Of a stretch of 60,735 bases of DNA, positions 19,301 through 25,547 are shown piece by piece. The position numbers and the translations under genes were made by a program. Origin of the DNA: Methylovulum sp. (GTDB lineage Bacteria; Pseudomonadota; Gammaproteobacteria; Methylococcales; Methylomonadaceae); NCBI GenBank assembly GCA_030653435.1, contig JAURZI010000059.1, positions 1-60,735 on the forward strand. Direction: 5' to 3'. How positions within the stretch are numbered: the first letter of the stretch is position 1; the number at the start of each line of letters is the position of its first letter. Under the pieces are notes generated by a model. That model worked only from the letters and a program-made list of their open reading frames with translations, had not been told where the DNA came from and searched no databases.

Positions 19301-20660
19301 CGGTTTGACCCTGCAAGACACCGCCTTTCTGCAACGGGGAGTCGCGCAATTCAAATGTCTGGATATTAAGCTCCGCGACATTACGGTCAATATCCGCAGC
19401 AATATGCTTTGTGCCTGACACATCTATACGTGCCCCGTTCTCTAGGATAATGCGGCCGCTATTACCTTGTATCGCATCATCCAGTTTATTCGTTGCAACC
19501 GCATCAACCCTGGCGCCTGGCGCAACTATTGATGAGCCGGACTGCATGTGTATGGTATGACCCGACATTTCCAGATAGGAAACAGGCTGATCCTGTTCAT
19601 CAATCGCCGAACCACCCGCCGCATCGGCGATAATTTGTGTCATGCTGCCCGGAGCTAAGGTAACTCTGGCTTCAGTACCCAAACCATCGCCCTGATCCTC
19701 GCCGCGCACCGTAGCACCGCCTGTCAACGCATCGCCAAGCTTGGTTGCCCCTTCCCTGGCCAATAAACGTATGGAACCATTGATGTTGACTGAGGTTGTT
19801 GCCGTAATCCGCCCACCCTGGTTGACGGCAAATCCGGCCAATGTCACATTGCCCTGACGGGTCACGATATTGCCCAGATTGGACACTTTCCCACCGCTAC
19901 CGACTTCGACCAGCAAACCGGCGAAGTTCCTGTCACTTGCTGCCGGTTGCAAATAAACCTTATCTTTACTGGCGACCAGAATAATCTGTCCCTGCTCATC
20001 CGCAGTAATCGAACCCGAGTTGGTCACCGTTGGCGCGGCCATAATCAGTCGGCCGTTTTTGGCTATGTGGATATTCGCACCGGCATCAACTTGTATGGCT
20101 GCTGTTTTAGGATCGTCAGCGGAAGCTTCAAGTGCCGCTTTGCCGTTAAAATCATCAAATTGACGAACGATGCCGCTTTCAAAGACTTCATCTGAAATAT
20201 TTAAAGTCGACGCAACCATCGTGTTGACATCAACCACCGAATCCTTGCCAAAAACAAAGCCGTTTTTGTTATAGAGATAGATCTGGCCGTTTGCGGTGAC
20301 CTTGCCTAGAATCTGGCTGGGGTCGTTCTGAAAAATACGGTTAAGTGCAATGGAAGAACTACCGGGTTGGTTGAATTGCACCGTATTTTTAGCACCAACA
20401 TTAAAGCTCTCCCAGTTCAGAATAACTCGATCAGCGTGTTGATTGATGTTCAGCGTATCACCGACAACCTGATGGCTTACGGCATCGGCGCCCATAGTCG
20501 ACCAAACCTGGGCAGGCACCGGCAGTTCGGCATAAACTGGCGAAATAGACCCGACAAATACACTGCCGGCGATTGCCATACGCACACAAGCGGACAATGG
20601 CCTTAAGCGAAAAATATCCATTGTTTTAATGTGATGGGGCACATTTCGTTTATTAGCCAT
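10305..20660 (-). CDS. Giant two-partner secretion exoprotein TpsA (filamentous haemagglutinin family)
   Basis: About 3451 residues. ATG 20660 is preferred over ATG 20666 because the AGG of the ribosome site lies 8 nt before it and only 2 nt before the other. A long signal peptide (SACVRMAIAGSVFVGSISPVYA) precedes the TPS/haemagglutination-activity domain (about 30-300, with a GQIYLYNKNGFVFGKDSVVDV-type NxNG motif). Some 2500 residues of beta-helix repeats follow, rich in G, N, S, A, I, V and almost free of Cys. A segment near residue 1500 (LPAGEYTILPARYALLPGAY) and the C-terminal VLSVDVLGYG motif are typical of DUF3739-bearing FHA proteins. It is secreted by the TpsB encoded just upstream and probably forms a long surface fibre for adhesion. 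A tandem repeat lies at 11165-11500. No CDI toxin or immunity gene follows it. Confidence 0.93.
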   Translation of the reverse strand: MANKRNVPHHIKTMDIFRLRPLSACVRMAIAGSVFVGSISPVYAELPVPAQVWSTMGADAVSHQVVGDTLNINQHADRVILNWESFNVGAKNTVQFNQPGSSSIALNRIFQNDPSQILGKVTANGQIYLYNKNGFVFGKDSVVDVNTMVASTLNISDEVFESGIVRQFDDFNGKAALEASADDPKTAAIQVDAGANIHIAKNGRLIMAAPTVTNSGSITADEQGQIILVASKDKVYLQPAASDRNFAGLLVEVGSGGKVSNLGNIVTRQGNVTLAGFAVNQGGRITATTSVNINGSIRLLAREGATKLGDALTGGATVRGEDQGDGLGTEARVTLAPGSMTQIIADAAGGSAIDEQDQPVSYLEMSGHTIHMQSGSSIVAPGARVDAVATNKLDDAIQGNSGRIILENGARIDVSGTKHIAADIDRNVAELNIQTFELRDSPLQKGGVLQGQTVRVDLRKTTDIVDTSGAQARFERSIDERLGTGGVVNLTSSGDVVINNEAVVDISGGSIDYQDGYISTTKLLTDYGKIVDISDADPNEHYAAVFGVVKEVHEKWGVTTVWDTQAQFGQGRFEQGYTQGLAAGALNIVARTVSWNGDLIAGAASNTYQRTSDTMAFGGTFSLDSSDFNSTQKVVFQTEKNAVDIGVDDKFPGKNGKKADLVLPVALTNGSGIQKLSIKTRGAVEVAADANIAMQADSQFNIDAGKINVYGDIYTPSGTITLAGENNNVTENSGKINLGHDAVLDVSGRWVNDFALGLEVTPVDALAIDGGSIEMTANVDLNIRSGSVVRANGGAWLAQDNSLTAGKGGDISLAADKTYTTSPGGGSASAQLHLDGNVSAYGLSENGSLSLVSDEIIMGAVEDAVSALALGVEEGHFNFSKKLAFGEINLTSTAGDLTLTKGSSLSLIQQNRILQGDFGQQASGNSIAGISRIETLPEHLRNSVDLTLVSSSKDVRLETGSKILGDKEAAITLKSTAGGIFVDGLVDAPSGSINLSINANPGLQYNPAQAIWLGQHGSLRATGTTRMNPLDASGRRTGEVLDGGDITLNAQRGYVVLKQGSQIDVSGTHAVLDLPVNDGSGSGIRYEPVSVGSNAGKIALTTAEGAVLDGGLKGVAGSATTQGGRIDLALDRSGRNPPDAIITPFPAGDLVLDVVQADQTILGKSGRFGDKVTGALNGKMVVSADKLAAGEFSDLRLSVNDGDLFASRDEVRFSGDVNLTAKTRIDIDAPKITWSALNDETSGAVNLNTAYLRMGSSLIREVSPSEVGQIPAASGIFTANSQWIELGGASLWNGYSEINLNSAHDLRTVGLVSANTADDTMDYVGTMVTAANLNLTASQIYPSTLTHFSFAVENNPEGKITLSGNGNSNSDASPLSAAGILSFVAPVINQNGTVKAPFGTINLTASTSLTLGENSLTSVSGAGQLIPFGIVQGGLDWLYPLDSNRNLVFATPPEKKLVLSAPSVNLAKGSVVDLSGGGDLLSYEFLPGSGGSYDYLDPASPSYQGGFAVVPTLGSDMAPYDPLQSAGFDYAVGSKIYLSGTPGLPAGEYTILPARYALLPGAYLVTPQANTQDQTATSYNSAGLAVVAGYQLNAGDGTKDQRSNGYLLESGADIRKRSEYDEQKANTFYAAQAIKNEASTPILPMDSGQISISATDKLALEGEFKVASPGGRGARMDIAANSLKIVNSLSATPTEGTLEVLAGDLSALGVDSLFLGGARSNDVTTGATNLNVTAEKVVFDTGAQVLVTDLVAAATGQVEVRNGAVLSASGSVNTGDTQFNIIGDGALLRVSADDQIVLNRTSAAGNAGELLIQDGATLAASKSMLLDASQSTVLAGNIEMDGGSLNLSANAINIGEVSGLSDGALNLTSEKLQNLAVDELVLSSRDTVNFYGNVGQADSGGNLSAITFDSLVINAAGFSGFGSAGQTAKLAANSLQLQNTSGAVASHASTGQGVLDVSATNYTQGGGDFGINGFQTANINVAEGFGALGEGSLSVGGDLNVIAGYMTAAGGSKLNIDAGNHRIRMDGNGSSASPASVSFGGAINLKADGIDFNARVLLPSGSLGLQALTGDINIGGLADLNLAGQAVNFADTVDYTPGGSFSAVADHGNITLAEGSMLDLSTGGGTAKGGVLVLKALEQSVGLLGKISAKAGSAEIDVSRFSADANFDSLMNTLSAAGISDSIYFRSREADIVQSTGQLIKANAITLVADKGAMALSGTLNADGSAKGGAISLYAGDSITLANGAVLSAKGAAGGKVKLSSVDSDDDGISGINIQSGSLVDVGGATQETGGEVVLRALRSDGNKDGIDDGINIAAIAGTVQGYAQKAAVFADDGNMLSQGYSKFYAEGVKKYSNSDFSVSGEINSADIENIKADTDTYMTSANMQAINTKLGAGIRLQAGIEIDYEGDLALNSRWDLVDWKYNESETSGLRSLPGMLTINAGGNLALNSSLSDGFKDGSLFFGLVQVTDMLQTDDSWSYQLTAGADMTSADTVATVAAKDLTIGSAVTVRTGTGDIQLGAGGNIVFTDQTSTVYNAGRAEDALRYGTFDDIRVAFDIYNEYPVDGGDLVLNAGNNIVGAVSNQFINSWLLRFGTTDPNSPNPTAWGVTFGYTNGATNNLADISRAPEGTDITVSRFQQNIGSFGGGNVNVSAAGNIDDLSVMMPTSGKQLGVPGETNVVAVQGGGDMQVNAGGDVSGGAYYIGAGNGAISAGGEITGSATQTDDFTKLVFVDGPQLVMGDSTLSLAAHSGISITAVSDAMMLHDNDVNFFSYTDNSAIAMKSLSGDINLGADTSVIGQTIGFINTDDQGQLAQIYPASLRTTAFGGSVLLGDEVTLYPSASGALSVLANDSISSSGDPLRLSMSDTDPTLLPGAESTLIRTALDTPRNMLSPDGDPTLIHAATPVHTGDEEPVRLVAQHGDIKTIEIITPKKAIIQSGNDLKNVKINIQHVNADDVSIISAGRDVLYTSKRNLKGFLDNNVNKIEVAGTGDVLVKAGRNIDLGASGGLSTVGNVYNSNLKSKVGANITVLAGLNAGSPDYAAFLDIVKYADNYSGYKTVVTEFMRARTGDAALAEADALQAFRQLDSADYAVIQPNLDALVSKSYADQYAQIKALVTPFMQDLSGDPALTDEAALAAFSKLSANDYLSIQPQLNAIVNKVFFNELKESGSASAASASAGNVRGFGAIETLFPGTDWNGNLNLFFSKLQTLQGGDINLLVPGGEINAGLAVSNLVDKDASELGIVAQGTGNINAFVHDDFIVNQSRVFALSGGDILIWSSEGDIDAGRGAKSAISAPPPEQGVDENGNAFTIFPPIVSGSGIRTAATAGNTAGDVFLFAPKGVVNAGEAGIGGTNVTISATAVLGANNIQVGGVGTGVPVASSGSLAAGLTGVSNLTASVSQVAQASADMSKDKDESNNKSMKLGVLSVDVLGYGDGSSAEDTKKNKPKSAL
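11165..11500 (-). repeat. Tandem 50-odd-residue duplication inside TpsA
   Basis: Two adjacent copies of a helical segment of about 53 residues. Copy one contains FRQLDSADYAVIQPNLDALV and copy two contains FSKLSANDYLSIQPQLNAIV. Each is preceded by a (V/T)xFM...GD.AL..E.AL.AF stretch. The segment is helix-like, unlike the surrounding beta-helix, so it is a discrete inserted module. Confidence 0.7.
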
Positions 20661-21006
20661 GTTCATAACCTGCTTGCAATAAAGTTTTAATGTATCTATT
20701 TATGTAAGAATCCGCTTTGCGTCCGTTCAGAATAAGTTTCGTGTTTTCTTACTGTGATAGCCCCCGCACGCGCAGTATGGATTGGGGACGGGGAAACAGG
20801 ACTGACTGCCTAATTCATGCTGAAACAGCGGACTGCAAGGGAAGCCAAAAACACATCCTGATATTGCAGGACTATACTCCGCACAGCATGCTTACGGCTT
20901 TCGTAGGGTACGCATCGCGCACCTCATGTTGATTGTTGTCATCGTCTTATTAAGATACGCAGTGGCGTACCCTACATAAAAATGAATCGGGAGCGTTCAG
21001 AGTCTA
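20661..21006. other. Leader/intergenic region between tpsB and tpsA
   Basis: About 345 nt separate the tpsB stop from the tpsA start on the minus strand. This is a long gap for a TPS pair and contains a REP/MITE-like palindrome at 20903-20975. tpsA may have its own promoter here. No open frame on either strand is credible. Confidence 0.5.
20903..20975. repeat. REP/MITE-like interspersed palindrome
   Basis: Perfect 11-bp terminal arms GTAGGGTACGC (20903-20913) and GCGTACCCTAC (20965-20975) enclose about 50 nt with partial inner symmetry. This matches a class of small repeats with GTAGGGTxCGC ends common in gammaproteobacterial and methylotroph intergenic regions (from memory). A related half-site is near 55645-55660. 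Confidence 0.6.
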
Positions 21007-22617
21007 TTAAAACTCAGTTGCAATATTAAAATGCAATTTCGGATCGCCTTTTTGTACCGGTTCCAAGTCTATCAATGGAAAACCTAAATCCAGCACACCA
21101 ACAAAATACTTCCATAACTGAAAACGCATCCCTAAACCGGCACTCGCCAGCTCATTACCCTTCGGATTTCCAGGTAATGCCTGTTGTATCCAGCCCCGAC
21201 CGCCATCAATAAACATCAACGCCTGCAATTTGTTTATCGTGTCCATATAACCCGGCGCTAAATGTGGTGATCGCAGTTCTACCGAACCTACCAAGCCATC
21301 ATCAGCCAAGGCTTGCGTTTCAAAATAGCCGCGCACGCTTTGCATACCGCCGAGTGAAAACTGCTCGTTACTGATTAACGGGGAATCCGCTTTCTGTCCG
21401 GAGACACGGCTGAAAAACTCCATGCCATAAGGCAGGTTATGCGTAAAATTAACGCCGCCCGTAACTATGCCGTAATCCGCCCGCGCATTAAAGCGTTTGT
21501 TTTCAAACTCCTGCTGTTCATTACCCAGGCCACGCACCGAAAAATTAACGCCGACATTGAATGACGCCAACGATGCCTTACCTTTTAGCGACGAGGCATA
21601 CTGCACCATAAACGGCAGGTAAGTGATGGGTGTCGTCAGAGCGTCGGCACCGATCAGATTCAGGTTCTCCTTAAAATCTTTGTAATCTATGCCTAAAGTC
21701 AGGGTATGAAAATAATCATCGAGACTAGGGAGAGGTTTAATCAAGCGCGCGCCGTAAATTTCCCCGATACCGACGACCGACAAGGCACCTGCGCTGGCGA
21801 TTTGGGCATTTGATGATGAACTGACGGCGTAAACTGCAAGTTTCGCGTCACTGTCCGGCACAGGCAACACATAAGTACCCGCCCACACATCAACTTCTTC
21901 ACTATTTTCAGGGGAGACTTGGTACATTAATGACGCACTGTGCAATTTTTGCCACAAATTATCATAATGCAGCGACGTCACTAACCGTAAGAGGCTGGTC
22001 GACGAAGTGTTGCGCCCGTTTAATTCCAACCGTCCATGTAGGGGCATCGTGTCTTGAACTTTTAAATCCACTTCCAGTGTCCCCGGCGTTTCGCCGGCGC
22101 GCAGCACGGGCGTAATTTTACGGTCGGCACTTTGGCTACCAAGCGCGGCAAGCTGTTCTTGCATTTTAGGCATGTTGGGGATATTGCCTTCAGCCAGCTC
22201 CGGCACACCCGCCTTAATGCTGCCTAAAGAGAAATAGCGTGAATCCTTGACGCGCAAGCGCGACACTTTTCCTTCAAGCACTTGCAAATAGACCACACCA
22301 TGCTCGACATTCTGCTCAGGAATATCGACCGCCACCGTCTGATAACCTTTTGTCCGATAAAGATTTTCCAGCGCATCGCGCGCCTGCTCTACGGTTTCAA
22401 TGGTTTTCTTAGGACCTAAAAAAGGGTAGACGGCACGTTCAAGCTGGGTGCGTTCCAGCAAGGTATTGCCTTTTACGCGTAATTCTAAAAGATCAAAACC
22501 GGCTTGTTTCACCGTTTCGGGCTCCGCAGCAACGGCTGAATTCACATTTATCCCTAAAAAAAAGCACAAGGCTGCTCGTTTCAATAAGGCGCTACGCTTG
22601 TTCTTATGTATCCGCAT
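21007..22617 (-). CDS. TpsB outer-membrane transporter (ShlB/FhaC/HecB family)
   Basis: 536 residues from ATG 22617. The frame extends upstream only to a TTG at 22674 and would lose the signal peptide, so this ATG is preferred. Signal peptide ends about AVAA (residue 31). A POTRA_2-type domain (about 40-115, with FLGPKKTIETVEQARDAL and GYQTVAVDIPEQ), a second POTRA, then a 16-strand barrel domain follow. The barrel carries the conserved SLGGMQSVRGY (VRGY, loop 6) motif and a C-terminal Phe. It exports TpsA, encoded next on the same strand. Order tpsB-tpsA is the usual one. No obvious strong ribosome site precedes the ATG. Confidence 0.93.
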   Translation of the reverse strand: MRIHKNKRSALLKRAALCFFLGINVNSAVAAEPETVKQAGFDLLELRVKGNTLLERTQLERAVYPFLGPKKTIETVEQARDALENLYRTKGYQTVAVDIPEQNVEHGVVYLQVLEGKVSRLRVKDSRYFSLGSIKAGVPELAEGNIPNMPKMQEQLAALGSQSADRKITPVLRAGETPGTLEVDLKVQDTMPLHGRLELNGRNTSSTSLLRLVTSLHYDNLWQKLHSASLMYQVSPENSEEVDVWAGTYVLPVPDSDAKLAVYAVSSSSNAQIASAGALSVVGIGEIYGARLIKPLPSLDDYFHTLTLGIDYKDFKENLNLIGADALTTPITYLPFMVQYASSLKGKASLASFNVGVNFSVRGLGNEQQEFENKRFNARADYGIVTGGVNFTHNLPYGMEFFSRVSGQKADSPLISNEQFSLGGMQSVRGYFETQALADDGLVGSVELRSPHLAPGYMDTINKLQALMFIDGGRGWIQQALPGNPKGNELASAGLGMRFQLWKYFVGVLDLGFPLIDLEPVQKGDPKLHFNIATEF

Positions 22618-22925
22618 GTTTTTATTTAGCTGTGTTGAATCCGTGATGGCTATACCCGCCGCTTCCAAAAGCAATCAAGTACTCATATCTTTTAATAAGA
22701 TAACATTATTGAACCCTATCGCACCATGACTACAGGTTTCTCAGTGAAACATTGTATTAACGCTATATTAATTTTTGATGACAACAGGACCGGCTAGCTA
22801 CTCGACGCAGCCACCCCATCTTACCCCGTTGCCCTAAAAAGCAACAAGCCAATCGCCCTAAGACGATTGGCTTGGCAACTCAGGCAATCCATTGCCCTAT
22901 ATTCAGCCGAGTAACAGAGGAACTC
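22618..22925. other. Intergenic region between the PstS-like gene and tpsB
   Basis: About 300 nt containing the terminator of the PstS-like gene (22846-22873) and presumably the tpsB promoter. A short inverted repeat TATCTT...AAGATA with a 5-nt loop lies at 22686-22702. No gene seen. Confidence 0.4.
22846..22873 (-). terminator. Rho-independent terminator after the PstS-like gene
   Basis: Arms AAGCCAATCG (22846-22855) and CGATTGGCTT (22864-22873) form a perfect 10-bp stem with an 8-nt loop, 52 nt after the stop. On the minus strand it is followed by GTTGCTTTTTAGG, giving a short T-run. It fits termination of the PstS-like gene before tpsB. Confidence 0.65.
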
Positions 22926-24500
22926 TTACTTAAACTGAATACCGTTTGATGTGCCTAGGTTGTAAGCAGCAGGGGCACGGCAGGCATTTGGAGACTTAGT
23001 CGTAGTGCCATGGCTAAATGGGTTAACCGGTTTTTCAAACGCGATGGTGCCATTCGCTTGAGGTGCAAAAGACTGCGGCACGGCCAAGAATCCAGCTTTA
23101 CCCCACGAATGAACTGCCGCCAGATTGGTAGCCGCCATTACGATAGGATTACCCGCTTGTTTGATAATTTCATCAACGACCGCTTTTTCGCTGGCATCAA
23201 ATGTATGGGTTTTATTGAACTGATACGTCAATTCAACCCAATCCTTATATTTGCCACGAACGACTTTTTCCAGAGTAGGTTCTACGCCGTCAACTTTGAT
23301 ATAACGGTAATCAAAAGAACGACTGGCATTATGCTCGGTTCCTTGAATACCGATAGCCCAGCGCACACCTGGATAACGGCTTTGGTCAAAGCCCGTGCTG
23401 ACTGTATTGCTTCCTGAATCCAGCTCAGACAAACATTCCGACACGATACCCGAAGAAGAATTCTCATGAACTTGTGCGGCCAAAACAGCTTCAGGCAAGG
23501 CACCGGTTTCAGACGCTGCCGGAGTACCTACGCTAGAACAAGGATAATTCAGGAATTTTATGCCAAATTGGGCGCCCGTACCTGAACCATTAGTTCTACG
23601 GCAAATATGCACGCGGTCACTGTCTGGCTGGTTGGCAGCCGACGCATTATCAAACAAATTGCCGCTAGCACCCAGCTTCAATTGCTTCCATGAATTTAAT
23701 TTACCGGTAAAAATACTGGCAATTTGCTCTGAGCTTAAAGACGGCATACAAGCCACAGTCTCGTTGCCCACGCACGCATTACCTAAGCCAAACTGTGCTT
23801 CTTGCATCGCGTTACGCAGTTTTTTGGTTACCGGCACGCCAAATACTAAGGCAGCCGCTGACTTTACGGTTAGTTTGTTAACATCCGCCGTCGTGACTGG
23901 ATCAAAACCTGATGGCGTGTTTTGCCCAAAGAACTGGCCAGGGTCAACATCTGACATGCCAAAATCAGGTTTTTGCGCGTTGGTTAAATCAGGGTTACCT
24001 GCCGTATACGCACAGTTTATTTTAGTAAAACTCGTGCCCGCCACACCGGCTGAAACGACTGAGCAGTTAGCTGCCGTATCGACCTTCAAGAAATCAATCG
24101 CTGCATCGGCCACCACGGGGTTAACACCTTGAGCAGAGCCGCCATTATTGCGCTTGTACAGCAACAAATTGGTTTTACCGGCCGCCAAACCTTTTAATGC
24201 CGGATTGGCAGTGTTCAGTACGCACAAATAAGCATTTTGGTCTCTACCGGTCGTGCCAGTGTCTCTGAATTGATAAATCAATTGTGATGAATCACATATT
24301 CTGTTCGCAGCCGGAATTTTAGTGCTGGTCATCAGTGACTCGATAAAGGGTTGCGCCGCCGATGAGCCTGATAAAAATATTTCGTAAGTAGTCGCTGCGT
24401 TGATGACGGGTATCCCGTTGACATCAACCGTGATAGCAGCCTGTGCAGCACCGCCAAATAAAGCGACAGAGACTGCCGCGCCCAATATTAATTTTTTCAT
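22926..24500 (-). CDS. PstS-like periplasmic/secreted substrate-binding protein
   Basis: 524 residues. Signal peptide 1-21 (cleavage after AQA), then a PBP type 2 fold with a YEIFLSGSSAAQPF segment (the TGSG-like anion-binding loop of PstS), a DFGMSDVDPGQFF segment and IASIFTGKLNSWKQL (the typical 'IF.GKI..W' motif of PstS). It is larger than PstS (about 350), carries several Cys, and no pstC, pstA or pstB gene is near. It may be a secreted phosphate-binding-like or matrix protein rather than an ABC transporter subunit. PstS-like proteins near type II secretion genes are often T2SS-linked (family knowledge; here inference). AGAGGA precedes the ATG with a 6-nt spacing. It is transcribed divergently from the RHH gene and gsp operon. 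Confidence 0.85.
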   Translation of the reverse strand: MKKLILGAAVSVALFGGAAQAAITVDVNGIPVINAATTYEIFLSGSSAAQPFIESLMTSTKIPAANRICDSSQLIYQFRDTGTTGRDQNAYLCVLNTANPALKGLAAGKTNLLLYKRNNGGSAQGVNPVVADAAIDFLKVDTAANCSVVSAGVAGTSFTKINCAYTAGNPDLTNAQKPDFGMSDVDPGQFFGQNTPSGFDPVTTADVNKLTVKSAAALVFGVPVTKKLRNAMQEAQFGLGNACVGNETVACMPSLSSEQIASIFTGKLNSWKQLKLGASGNLFDNASAANQPDSDRVHICRRTNGSGTGAQFGIKFLNYPCSSVGTPAASETGALPEAVLAAQVHENSSSGIVSECLSELDSGSNTVSTGFDQSRYPGVRWAIGIQGTEHNASRSFDYRYIKVDGVEPTLEKVVRGKYKDWVELTYQFNKTHTFDASEKAVVDEIIKQAGNPIVMAATNLAAVHSWGKAGFLAVPQSFAPQANGTIAFEKPVNPFSHGTTTKSPNACRAPAAYNLGTSNGIQFK

Positions 24501-24796
24501 GATTTTCCTCTTTAGTTTTGATTAAACAATACACTGTGAAACATTTCGACGCTATAATCCTGCGTTGCAACCTTTACTTATGGGGTAAGCCTAGCAAACC
24601 ACGACCTTCCCAGTAAATGCCGCACCCCCCACGCTTAAGCTTTTGGAACAACACCTTTGATGGCCAAACATCCTAGCGGACCAGCCCTTTGCCACCAGCG
24701 AAACCCTAAGCACCATAGGATTCTCTGCTTCCTGCCTTAACTACCGGGGTATTTTTTCATACTTCATCCGCTCAAATAATGACAGCTTGGTTAAAG

Positions 24797-24823
24797 TTAC
24801 ATGTAATGTAATACAATTGTATT
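24797..24823. promoter_or_regulatory. Paired palindromic operator candidates
   Basis: TTACATGTAA (24797-24806, perfect 10-bp palindrome) and AATACAATTGTATT (24810-24823, perfect 14-bp palindrome) lie 3 nt apart, about 100 nt upstream of the ribbon-helix-helix gene. Ribbon-helix-helix dimers bind short palindromes in tandem, so autoregulation is plausible. Direct evidence is only the symmetry. Confidence 0.45.
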
Positions 24824-24906
24824 TCTTTTCGATGACAATTCTTGCGCCGTAGTAATTCTGTAACATTTATCTTTTATCTTAGTGCTGCGACTAAACTTAT
24901 TGATGG

Positions 24907-24922
24907 CAACTCCTGGGAGTTG
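24907..24922 (+). promoter_or_regulatory. Hairpin overlapping the ribosome binding site of the RHH gene
   Basis: CAACTCC (24907-24913) and GGAGTTG (24916-24922) form a perfect 7-bp stem around TG. The GGAG of the second arm is the only ribosome binding sequence before the TTG start at 24927. In RNA the two-base centre must open at least one pair. Translation could be limited by this structure. Confidence 0.5.
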
Positions 24923-24926
24923 AGAA

Positions 24927-25400
24927 TTGAACGAACTAAAACAAATTATTTCCCTGCGTTTGGTTGACAGCGACCGCGCGGCCGTCCAGGCAATCGCATC
25001 CCGCCTTTTCGTCAGGGAGTCGGACATTTACCGCTTTGCAATTAACTATTTACTCAACAGGTTCAGCTGCTTATTTGATGAATCTTGCACAGGCAGTGAT
25101 TTATTGCCTGCTATGTTGGAAATCAGGGCAGAAATTAACCATACCTTGGGGCTTAAAAGGCATCAACTGGAAAAAATCATCAACGGCAATAACTTGCATC
25201 CTGACAAATATGTCGCCATGTCGGACATTGAACTATTATTGATGCCGCAGCATATCTTGAAGCAACGCCTGATAAAACTGGATGAAGCACCCAGAGCGCA
25301 TATTGATGTTGAAACTTGGCTTAAACTTTATCTGACTGAAAAATATAATCTGTTTGAAATCGATAAAGAGCTGCTGTATGACCCGGTTGCTGAACTATAA
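24927..25400 (+). CDS. Ribbon-helix-helix-like small regulator, uncharacterised
   Basis: 157 residues starting at TTG 24927, after GGAG at 24916-24919. The first 47 residues match an RHH/Arc-MetJ pattern: a beta strand (QIISLRL), helix one (SDRAAVQAIASRLF), a turn with RESD, and helix two (IYRFAINYLLNRF). The rest (50-157) is mostly helical with no domain I recognise, including a short basic stretch around 85-95 (GLKRHQLEKI). It sits 147 nt upstream of gspC, on the same strand, next to palindromes. A role as transcriptional regulator of itself, the gsp operon or the divergent PstS-like gene is inference. Confidence 0.7.
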   Translation: MNELKQIISLRLVDSDRAAVQAIASRLFVRESDIYRFAINYLLNRFSCLFDESCTGSDLLPAMLEIRAEINHTLGLKRHQLEKIINGNNLHPDKYVAMSDIELLLMPQHILKQRLIKLDEAPRAHIDVETWLKLYLTEKYNLFEIDKELLYDPVAEL

Positions 25401-25547
25401 ACTTTCATAAGTAACACATCGGCTCTACTGCCGGACAGACCTTGTCCATTCGGGCGCCGCTTGCCAAAAATCACGAGAGACTCACCATTATTTTGAAACC
25501 CGCAGTCTTTAAATAGCGCCGATAATAAAAATAACCGCTTACCTCTA

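Larger units (their letters stand above)
24501..24926. other. Divergent control region between the PstS-like gene and the RHH gene/gsp operon
   Basis: About 425 nt with no gene. It contains two neighbouring palindromes (24797-24823), a hairpin over the RBS of the downstream gene (24907-24922) and presumably the promoters of both directions. The size and palindromes suggest regulated, divergent expression. Confidence 0.55.

Noticed and set aside
10399-20606. Many plus-strand frames opposite tpsA, including a 224-residue one
   Set aside because: They are shadows of a long, compositionally biased gene (Ala/Thr/Pro-rich translations) without start signals or similarity.
10305-20660. Contact-dependent inhibition toxin (CdiA) instead of a plain TpsA
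   Set aside because: There is no VENN-type motif, no C-terminal toxin domain and no small immunity gene after it. The C-terminus has the VLSVDVLGYG end of FHA/DUF3739 proteins.
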